Shown here: piece after piece, positions 1 to 6,889 of the stretch
Numbering within the stretch: the stretch's first letter is position 1
How the letters are laid out: each line of letters begins with the position of its first letter
NCBI GenBank assembly: GCA_030587525.1
Contig: JAUQYW010000147.1
Span: 1 to 14,121 of the forward strand
From: Candidatus Sigynarchaeota archaeon
GTDB taxonomy: Archaea; Asgardarchaeota; Lokiarchaeia; Sigynarchaeales; Sigynarchaeaceae
Direction of reading: 5' to 3'
Length of the DNA: 14,121 bases
The notes under the pieces: generated by a model
What the model was told of the DNA's origin: nothing
The model's input: only the letters and a program-made list of their open reading frames with translations
The model's database searches: none
Position numbers and translations under genes: made by a program

Positions 1-2
1 AG

Positions 3-3000
3 CGTGCGAATCATCAGCAGAGCACGAAGTCCCTCCAGATCATCGTGACTCAAGTTTCCACGAGCCTCAATTTATACTTGAATACCACAGCAAACTCGAG
101 CATCCAGGTCAAGTATGGCCAATTCATCAATGTATCGGCCCAGTATCGAAACATCATCGACAGCGTATACATCACGGATCCATTAACGACCGTGACAGTG
201 ACTGGTGGCTCGCTTGGCATTATATCGTGGACGCTCGCCGCGGTTGGAAGCTATTGGCAATATAATCTTGATTCGAGACTGCTCGGCACGCCCACGAGCT
301 ATACCATGACGATTTCTGCAAGCCTCGCGAATTACACGATCTCGCCTAAGGTGTTCACGATCCAGGTGATCGAGGTGCCAACGACGATGATTAACGTCAA
401 CGGAAGCGCGATAACGGTTATGTGGCGCTCGATCTTCAGGATATACGTGGCATACCGGACATATACCGGCACCGCGGTTCCGGGAGCGATTATGAGCACG
501 ACCACGGCAAACGTGGGTACCGGGTTTAACACAACTCATTATTGGGCGGAGTTCAACGCAACAGCCTTCGGATCTATCCAGGTACACAACCTCGGGATTT
601 CGCTCTCGCGTGCCAACTACACGGGGCAATCGGTCACGATTAGTGTCGACGTGCGGGCAATCACGACAACGGCACAAACGTTCCAGAGCGCGGGCAATGC
701 AGCGACCGATTTCTCGGTGTATTGGCTAAACACGATCGACGTGATCGTTCAATACACGGACACCGTCCACGCCGTGAATATCACGAGCACAACGATTTCT
801 GCTGGTATATATAATGGTGCCATCGTGTCGAACACGTATGCATCGGGAAATTACACGCTGCGGTTCAGCTCGACGCTGCTTGGCAATCCTGGCGTATATG
901 TCATTTCGTTGTCGATCAGCCGGGCAACCTTCGAGTCGAAGATCATCGTGATAACCATCCAGGTAAATGAACCAACGACGAGCTTGATCGTGACGGACGT
1001 GAACGGGAATTCCTTGAGCGGCGCCTCGGTTAGCTGGGGCGAGCCTTTCGTGTTCGTGGCACGCTTGTGGGATTCTGTCCATAGTGCGAACATCACTGGC
1101 TGGACAGCGAGCTTCAGCCGTCCCCCAATTGGCAACGTGGTCTCCGGCCCGAACCGAACCATCACGTACAACTGGTTAACGCCTGGTATTTACACCATAA
1201 CGGTCACCGGCGTTCTCGATCCCTACCCCTCGGCATCCGCGGCCATCACCTTGGTCGTGAACACGATCACGACGGAATTGCGATCTTATGCTTACAACGG
1301 TGGCTTGAGCGACACGTTCACCTCATCATGGGGCAGCACGATCAACGTGACCCTGCAATATCGCAACACCTTCAACAGCACGATTATCAACCCAGCACTG
1401 GCGTCGATCACCACCACGTCCGCGAGCAAGGTCATCAGCACCGTGCAGAATGTGCAGAACAAGACGTTCTTATTCAACGCGAGCCTTTTCGTCCCCGGCG
1501 TATACACGATCAACTTCGAGGCATCACGAACGAATTACAACTACGATTCGGTCGCGATCACGTTCACGGTCACGAGCTTGAACACGACGTTGGAAACCTA
1601 CGAGGTTCTGAGCAATGTCGTCTCCCATTCATTCGTGGCTACGTGGGGAACATTGGTGAGCTTCGACGTCGCCTTTAACCAGACCGGCACGCAAGTTGCA
1701 TACGCGCGGGTTCCAGGCGTCATTTCGGCCGCGCCGGCATGGACAAGCAGCGCTAACTCGCCCGTCGGTGGAAAGCTACGGGTCACCTACGACACGTCGC
1801 TCTTCGCCGCGCCCAGCATCAATTCGATCACGATAACTGCCCAGTACCAGAACCGGACTATCCGTTCGATCTCGGTCACGCTCACGATCAACACCGTGTC
1901 GACTCGCATCTCCACGTTCAACGCGGTGAATGTAAACACGACGAGTTTTAACGTGTTCTGGAACGAGAATGTTGCCATCGACGTGATGTACCAGACCATC
2001 TCGGGCACGAACATCACCACGCTCCCGGCGACCATCATCACAACGACACCCCTGGTGCCTGCATCGATGGTTGATTCCCTCATCTACCCGGGTCGCAAGA
2101 CGCTCACCTTCTCGACCAGCACCCTTACGGCCCAGACCTACCAGGTTACGATCACGGCAAGACTCCAGAACTACACGGCATCGTCGATTTACATTTTGAT
2201 CAACGTGCAAACACGCACGACGAATGCGACCGTGCACAGCACATCCGGGCCTGAACAATACTCGTTCAACGTGTATTACGGGGATATGCTAAACGTGGAT
2301 GTCCGATATTATGATATGCTTAACGGAACCAGCATCTCCAACGCAGGCGGCGCAACTATAAGCTCCACGCCAGCCGAATCGGCCAACGGTGCGAATGGGA
2401 TCTATCGCAGGTTAACCTACAACACGGCTTCGTTCACCCTCGGCCTCCACATGGTCTTGATCTCTTGTTCACGGGGTGCCCGGTATGCAGAAGCGCAAGT
2501 CGTTATCTTTATCACGGTGCAAGCAGTACCAACTCGCGTGTCGATATTCAATGCCACGAGCGGCGCACCTTCGACCGCCTTCAAAGCCACGTGGAACACG
2601 CTGTTCCAGGTTTCGGTCGCCTTCGATCGCACATACGCACCTGTTGGACCGCTACCTGGTGCAACTTTTGTCGTAAACGTCCCGTACCAGTCTGTTTCCT
2701 ATGCAGCTGGTCGGTATCTGTTCACGTTCAATTCGTCGCGCATTGGCAGCCCGGACATATACAGCATCACGTTCACGGCGAGCTTGGCGAATTATGTCAC
2801 GAGCGCGAACTCCTCGACTCTTGAAGTATTGCGCGTGAGCACGGTGCTTCAATCTTATGCGCAAGGTGGTGGTTTGAAGGCCCAGTTTTCAATCGAGTGG
2901 GGTAAGATCCTCACGTTCACCGGACGATATCATCTGGCACTCTCCCCGTTCACGGCTTTGCATCCGACGAGTATGACCCCGCTCAACTTCCCGGGTAGCA

Positions 3001-6000
3001 TTATCCTCGGAAACGTGGGTAATGGCGAAAACATCACGTTCTCGATGAATTCAAGTTCGTTCGGCGGAACGGGCATTTTCACGTCAACATTCATCATGTC
3101 GCGCACGAATTACACCGAGAACTCGATGCAGGTCACGATTGAGGTTGTGGCACTTGATTCACGAGTAAACTTGCTTATTAACTCGACATCGAGCCCGAGC
3201 TTAACGAATATAACGGTTTCTCGTCAATACTACGTGCCATTCGAGAACCTCATTACGATCCGGGTGCAATACCTCACGCAACTCGGTTCAATGCCGATTT
3301 CGAATGCACGGGTTATGGTGCGGTTCATCGAGCGCTCGATAAACTGGACGAACTATCCGGGCGGCAACAACACGATCTCAAACAAGAGCAATGGCCAATA
3401 TGATCTGACGCTCAACACGCTGGACGATCTCGGCGATTTCGGCCAATACTCGTTCGTCGTCGTCATATCCAAGCAGAATTACACGATGGAGAGCGAGCCG
3501 TTCTACGTGTACCCGATCAAGCTGCAAACCAAGCTCGATATCTTCACGAGCACATGGGCAAATGTCACTAATGGCCAGAAGTTCACGGTCAATTTTACCA
3601 AGTCCCTCGTGCTGTATTGCGCGTTGTGGGACATTTCCAAGAGTAAATACATCAACACGACCTATGGTGTCGTTTTCACGGCAGTCATGAAGGGAGTCAC
3701 GTATACACCTGTCACGATCTACACGAACGGCACGGCACTGTTCCGGTTCAACACGTCGGCGATCAACGTGGATGTCGGCACGTCAAACTTCATCTCGTTC
3801 ACGGGTTCCGCGGGCATCTACAACCCGTCTGGTGGCTCCGTGAACCTCGAAGTGCTGACGGTCCCAACTCTCGCGCGGGCGTTCAACTCGACAACTGGCA
3901 GTTCCGTGATTCAAGGCAGCACGATCCCGCTGTATTACACGCGGAATTTCACGATCGATGTGAGCTACACGGATATCTTGAACAGCGCCAATATCACGAA
4001 CCTCAACACAGGCGCGAGGATCTACGCGAAGGTATATGCCCAGGAAATCAACGCGACGTGGGTCGGTGGCGGGAAATGGCGCATCTTGTTCGACAGCAAC
4101 ACGATGCCGGTCACGACCGGTTCGATCCCGCAGATCACGATTTACGGGACTTACGTGAATTACACGACGGCAACGTTCCTGTTCAACTTGTGGTTGCGGG
4201 AAATCAACACGACGATCACCGTGTACAACGATCTCCGCCCATACGGTGGCAACCTCGTAAAGATCAATGACTCGATCGAGGTGAACTGGTCCGATTCCGT
4301 GACTTTGGTTGTTTATTACAACAACACGCTCACGAACTTGCCAATCGGCACGTGGGGGTCTCCCTCGACGTACCCGCTCGTTCAAGCTACCTTCGGCATC
4401 AGCCCCGTCTACACAAACACCGGGCTTTTCTCGCCGGCACTTTACTCACAAGTCGATATCGACAGCTCATGGTTGCGTGGCGGCAACACCCACACGATCA
4501 TCGTGACCGGCAACAAGCAAAACTTCATCGGTGCCGAATTCCGGTTCAACCTCGTCGTGAAAGAGGTGCCGACGCGGCTCTATGTCATGAATGATTCTGG
4601 ATACCTCACCGAGGGCCAAACCGTGCAAATCTATTATGGCGACACGCTGCACTTGAACGCATCCTACCAGAACTTGATCACGGGTGCAAATGTTTCCATT
4701 GCAGGCCCAACCATTCGTGCGGTGATCCTCGGTACCGCGATCAACGCCGTGAACTTGTTTAACGGCAACTGGTCCATTGATATCAACACGGGCATCATCG
4801 TTGGCTTGCGCTCAGGTTCCACCCCTCAGATCGTGGTCACGGCGACATACTTGAACCACTCGCAGGCCACGTTTAGCTTCAACATGCAAGTGCTCGACAT
4901 CCCGACCGATCTGATCATTCCCACTCAGTTCCAGAGCGTTGTGCAATTCATCTGGGGACAAGCATTCGCATTCTCGGTGAAATACAACGACACGCACAAC
5001 AATCTCCTGATCAACGGCAGCCTGGTGTCCAATTACCCGTCAATGTCCATAACGTTCAACGGTTCTGACTACATGCTAGTATTCAACACGACGTCGATCG
5101 GGGCCCCGGGAATCTACCGAATCACGCTAACCGCGAGCAAGCAGAACTACGCCTCGGCCAGTTACACGATCACGGTGCAGATTCTTGAGGTGCCGACCAA
5201 CATGGTGGTACTCTTCAACGGATTGACCTTTATCCAAGTCTCGCTGAAACAAAACCTCACGATCGCGGTGAATTACACGCGTTCAAGCGACGGATCACCG
5301 GTCCAGGGTGCGCTGGTAACATTGAGCTTTACGAATGATACAAGCGGCACGTTGCTTCCCTACACGCTCATATACGTCTCGGGGTTGTACGTGACTACCA
5401 TACCGCTCGATCTGGCGACGTTCTATGCACAGCCTAAGTTCATGATCGTCCAGGCATTCCGCGCGAATTACACCATAGGTAAAAGCAACCCTGTCGTTGA
5501 TCTCCGGCCAATCGAGATCATCGGTCACCAGAACCAGAATCTCGATGATCCAGCTCAAACGCTCATCACTGGGCTCGTTCCAGGTTCGACGATCACCTTC
5601 GACTTCCAGCTGTTCGATAACTCCACGGATCTCGGGTGGTTGAACGCGAGCCAGCTCGTTATCAATATCACGTGCGCGGAACTGCACATCTATAACCAGC
5701 AAATGGGATATGTCGGAAACGGCACGTTCCGGGACACGATCGAGTTGCCATCAGGCTACGATAAGACATACACGATTATCTTGGACGTCTACGCGCCTGG
5801 CGAGCTCACCCGGCAATTCCGGTTCCAGAACACGTACACGTATCGGTTCCAGACCGAGACTTACACGGGCAGCGTGATACCTGAATGGGTGTTCTACCTG
5901 ATCCTTGCAGCGCTCATCGGCGTCGTGATCTACTTCGTGCTGTACCAGGTACGGTTCAAGTACCCGCCAATCGTCCGCAAGATCCACGATCTCCAGCGGA

Positions 6001-6764
6001 ACGTGCGTCGTGGTCGGGCTGCTGCGAAGATTGCACCGCAGCGCGTCGCATCGCGCGAGGAAGGCATTTACAGCGAGTTTGCCAAGATCCTCGATGAATA
6101 CAGTTTCTTGGCAACCCATGCCAAGGCAATGGGCGCGAAGGCCAAGGAGGCCAAGGCCAAGAAAGGCTACGTCGCTCCGGAAGAAGACACGCTCGCCAAG
6201 GAATTTGACCTGGCACCCAAGGAGAAGGTCATCGAGATCAAGTCCGTTGCACCTGCCATCTTCCCGAAGGAAGGCCCGAAGAAATACACGGAGTTGCCGA
6301 GTATTCCAGCTCCGGCGGCCACGCCCGCTCTTCCGGCGATACCGAAACCTGCAGCTCCCGTCGTTTCCGTTCCCTTTGCTCCGGCAGTTCCGAAGCCGGC
6401 GGCTCCAGCAATTCCTGGCCCCGTCACTCCGGCAATGCCGAAGATTCCGGCCATACCAGAAGTGCCTGGCACGAAGAAAGTGGCCTCCATCGCGGCATTG
6501 CCCAAGCCCGCGGCGAAGCCATTGCCAACGAAGCCGGGCGCAGCGCCCGAAGGCGAAGGCCAAGAAGGGCTCTACGGCGAGCTGGTCAAGCTGGAACAGA
6601 AGAAGTACAAGGCCCAGCGGTCGCTGCGCGACTTGAAGGCCAAGAAGGACAAGGGTATCTTGACCGACGAGGAGTTCCAGCAATACCAGGTCAAGTTCGA
6701 GGAAGCGCTCGAGAAGATCAACGAGAAGATCGCCGAGATCCGGCGTAAGTTGGTCAATTTCTAA
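3..6764 (+). CDS. Giant multi-Ig-repeat surface protein, membrane-anchored, 5' partial
   Basis: Probably a cell-surface adhesin or envelope protein with its N-terminal bulk outside the cell. The frame is open to the left edge: the GTG at 45 is an internal Val codon, and the upstream codons (RANHQQS...) read as the end of another repeat, so the true start is outside the window. Counting from that GTG as residue 1, residues 2-1820 are 17 Ig-like repeats. Residues 1821-1945 are a different membrane-proximal domain, 1948-1970 a membrane helix (EWVFYLILAALIGVVIYF), and 1971-2239 a cytoplasmic tail. The tail has a basic segment, a helical Ala/Lys-rich segment, a Pro/Ala-rich linker (2083-2168) and a charged coil (2175-2239) with an LTDEEF core resembling SHOCT-type segments. 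I count roughly 65 N-x-S/T sequons and very few Cys. It ends in TAA and is convergent with the mannosidase gene. Exact function is unknown; the Asgard resemblance is from memory of similar proteins. Confidence 0.95.
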   Translation, partial: RANHQQSTKSLQIIVTQVSTSLNLYLNTTANSSIQVKYGQFINVSAQYRNIIDSVYITDPLTTVTVTGGSLGIISWTLAAVGSYWQYNLDSRLLGTPTSYTMTISASLANYTISPKVFTIQVIEVPTTMINVNGSAITVMWRSIFRIYVAYRTYTGTAVPGAIMSTTTANVGTGFNTTHYWAEFNATAFGSIQVHNLGISLSRANYTGQSVTISVDVRAITTTAQTFQSAGNAATDFSVYWLNTIDVIVQYTDTVHAVNITSTTISAGIYNGAIVSNTYASGNYTLRFSSTLLGNPGVYVISLSISRATFESKIIVITIQVNEPTTSLIVTDVNGNSLSGASVSWGEPFVFVARLWDSVHSANITGWTASFSRPPIGNVVSGPNRTITYNWLTPGIYTITVTGVLDPYPSASAAITLVVNTITTELRSYAYNGGLSDTFTSSWGSTINVTLQYRNTFNSTIINPALASITTTSASKVISTVQNVQNKTFLFNASLFVPGVYTINFEASRTNYNYDSVAITFTVTSLNTTLETYEVLSNVVSHSFVATWGTLVSFDVAFNQTGTQVAYARVPGVISAAPAWTSSANSPVGGKLRVTYDTSLFAAPSINSITITAQYQNRTIRSISVTLTINTVSTRISTFNAVNVNTTSFNVFWNENVAIDVMYQTISGTNITTLPATIITTTPLVPASMVDSLIYPGRKTLTFSTSTLTAQTYQVTITARLQNYTASSIYILINVQTRTTNATVHSTSGPEQYSFNVYYGDMLNVDVRYYDMLNGTSISNAGGATISSTPAESANGANGIYRRLTYNTASFTLGLHMVLISCSRGARYAEAQVVIFITVQAVPTRVSIFNATSGAPSTAFKATWNTLFQVSVAFDRTYAPVGPLPGATFVVNVPYQSVSYAAGRYLFTFNSSRIGSPDIYSITFTASLANYVTSANSSTLEVLRVSTVLQSYAQGGGLKAQFSIEWGKILTFTGRYHLALSPFTALHPTSMTPLNFPGSIILGNVGNGENITFSMNSSSFGGTGIFTSTFIMSRTNYTENSMQVTIEVVALDSRVNLLINSTSSPSLTNITVSRQYYVPFENLITIRVQYLTQLGSMPISNARVMVRFIERSINWTNYPGGNNTISNKSNGQYDLTLNTLDDLGDFGQYSFVVVISKQNYTMESEPFYVYPIKLQTKLDIFTSTWANVTNGQKFTVNFTKSLVLYCALWDISKSKYINTTYGVVFTAVMKGVTYTPVTIYTNGTALFRFNTSAINVDVGTSNFISFTGSAGIYNPSGGSVNLEVLTVPTLARAFNSTTGSSVIQGSTIPLYYTRNFTIDVSYTDILNSANITNLNTGARIYAKVYAQEINATWVGGGKWRILFDSNTMPVTTGSIPQITIYGTYVNYTTATFLFNLWLREINTTITVYNDLRPYGGNLVKINDSIEVNWSDSVTLVVYYNNTLTNLPIGTWGSPSTYPLVQATFGISPVYTNTGLFSPALYSQVDIDSSWLRGGNTHTIIVTGNKQNFIGAEFRFNLVVKEVPTRLYVMNDSGYLTEGQTVQIYYGDTLHLNASYQNLITGANVSIAGPTIRAVILGTAINAVNLFNGNWSIDINTGIIVGLRSGSTPQIVVTATYLNHSQATFSFNMQVLDIPTDLIIPTQFQSVVQFIWGQAFAFSVKYNDTHNNLLINGSLVSNYPSMSITFNGSDYMLVFNTTSIGAPGIYRITLTASKQNYASASYTITVQILEVPTNMVVLFNGLTFIQVSLKQNLTIAVNYTRSSDGSPVQGALVTLSFTNDTSGTLLPYTLIYVSGLYVTTIPLDLATFYAQPKFMIVQAFRANYTIGKSNPVVDLRPIEIIGHQNQNLDDPAQTLITGLVPGSTITFDFQLFDNSTDLGWLNASQLVINITCAELHIYNQQMGYVGNGTFRDTIELPSGYDKTYTIILDVYAPGELTRQFRFQNTYTYRFQTETYTGSVIPEWVFYLILAALIGVVIYFVLYQVRFKYPPIVRKIHDLQRNVRRGRAAAKIAPQRVASREEGIYSEFAKILDEYSFLATHAKAMGAKAKEAKAKKGYVAPEEDTLAKEFDLAPKEKVIEIKSVAPAIFPKEGPKKYTELPSIPAPAATPALPAIPKPAAPVVSVPFAPAVPKPAAPAIPGPVTPAMPKIPAIPEVPGTKKVASIAALPKPAAKPLPTKPGAAPEGEGQEGLYGELVKLEQKKYKAQRSLRDLKAKKDKGILTDEEFQQYQVKFEEALEKINEKIAEIRRKLVNF
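48..5504 (+). repeat. 17 tandem divergent Ig-like repeats (protein level)
   Basis: Each unit opens with a short strand of the form V-P-T-T/R-hydrophobic, has a central W/Y-hydrophobic-G segment and a V-x-Y strand, and closes with a segment like S-R/K-x-N-Y-T followed by alternating hydrophobics (T-I-x-V). Unit starts, read from the sequence, are near 48, 372, 654, 966, 1260, 1572, 1890, 2208, 2520, 2829, 3147, 3516, 3855, 4197, 4560, 4893 and 5184; the array ends near 5504. Unit length is 282-369 bases. Units are too divergent to be obvious DNA-level repeats, so the duplications look old. Units 11 to 14 are the longest, with loop insertions; unit 4 lacks the N-Y-T closing motif. The Ig-like fold is inferred from the strand pattern. 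Confidence 0.85.
5886..5952 (+). other. Membrane anchor of the giant surface protein
   Basis: About 22 hydrophobic residues running from EWVFYLILAAL to YFVLYQV are followed at once by basic residues (RFKYPPIVRK). By the positive-inside rule this puts the repeat array outside and the C-terminal tail of about 270 residues in the cytoplasm. It is the only convincing membrane segment in the visible part. Confidence 0.9.
6291..6548 (+). other. Pro/Ala-rich cytoplasmic linker
   Basis: About 86 residues are dominated by Pro, Ala and Lys in quasi-repeats such as PAIPKPAAP, AVPKPAAPAIP and ALPKPAAKPLP. Such a segment is likely disordered and extended. It separates the membrane-proximal helical part of the tail from the charged C-terminal coil (bases 6567-6761). 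It could simply be a spacer, or a docking site for a polyproline-binding partner; nothing in the sequence decides between these. Confidence 0.8.
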
Positions 6765-6766
6765 AA

Positions 6767-6788
6767 TCTTTTTTTTCTTTCTGATTTT
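6767..6788 (+). terminator. Oligo-T terminator after the giant surface gene
   Basis: A run of eight T (6769-6776) starts five bases after the TAA stop, followed by two more T-rich stretches ending in five T. Archaeal RNA polymerase commonly terminates at such U-rich runs without a hairpin; I see no stable stem before it. Confidence 0.65.
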
Positions 6789-6860
6789 TAACTCCTTTAA
6801 GCGTTTCTAAAGCCTAGATGAAATTAGGTAAAACATACTAAAGATCCTTAAGTTAATGAA

Positions 6861-6884
6861 AGAAAATAAAAAGAAGACCAAAAA
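6861..6884 (-). terminator. Oligo-T terminator after the mannosidase gene
   Basis: Read on the minus strand, T5 (6880-6884), T5 (6868-6872) and T4 (6863-6866) follow the mannosidase TAA within about 30 bases. Together with the plus-strand run this makes a bidirectional terminator region in the 125-base convergent gap 6765-6889. Nothing else was seen in that gap. Confidence 0.55.
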
Positions 6885-6889
6885 TTCCT

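Noticed and set aside
5751..6683. 310-codon minus-strand open frame
   Set aside because: Opposite the membrane helix and tail of the giant protein; Arg/Leu-rich with no domain, explained by codon bias.
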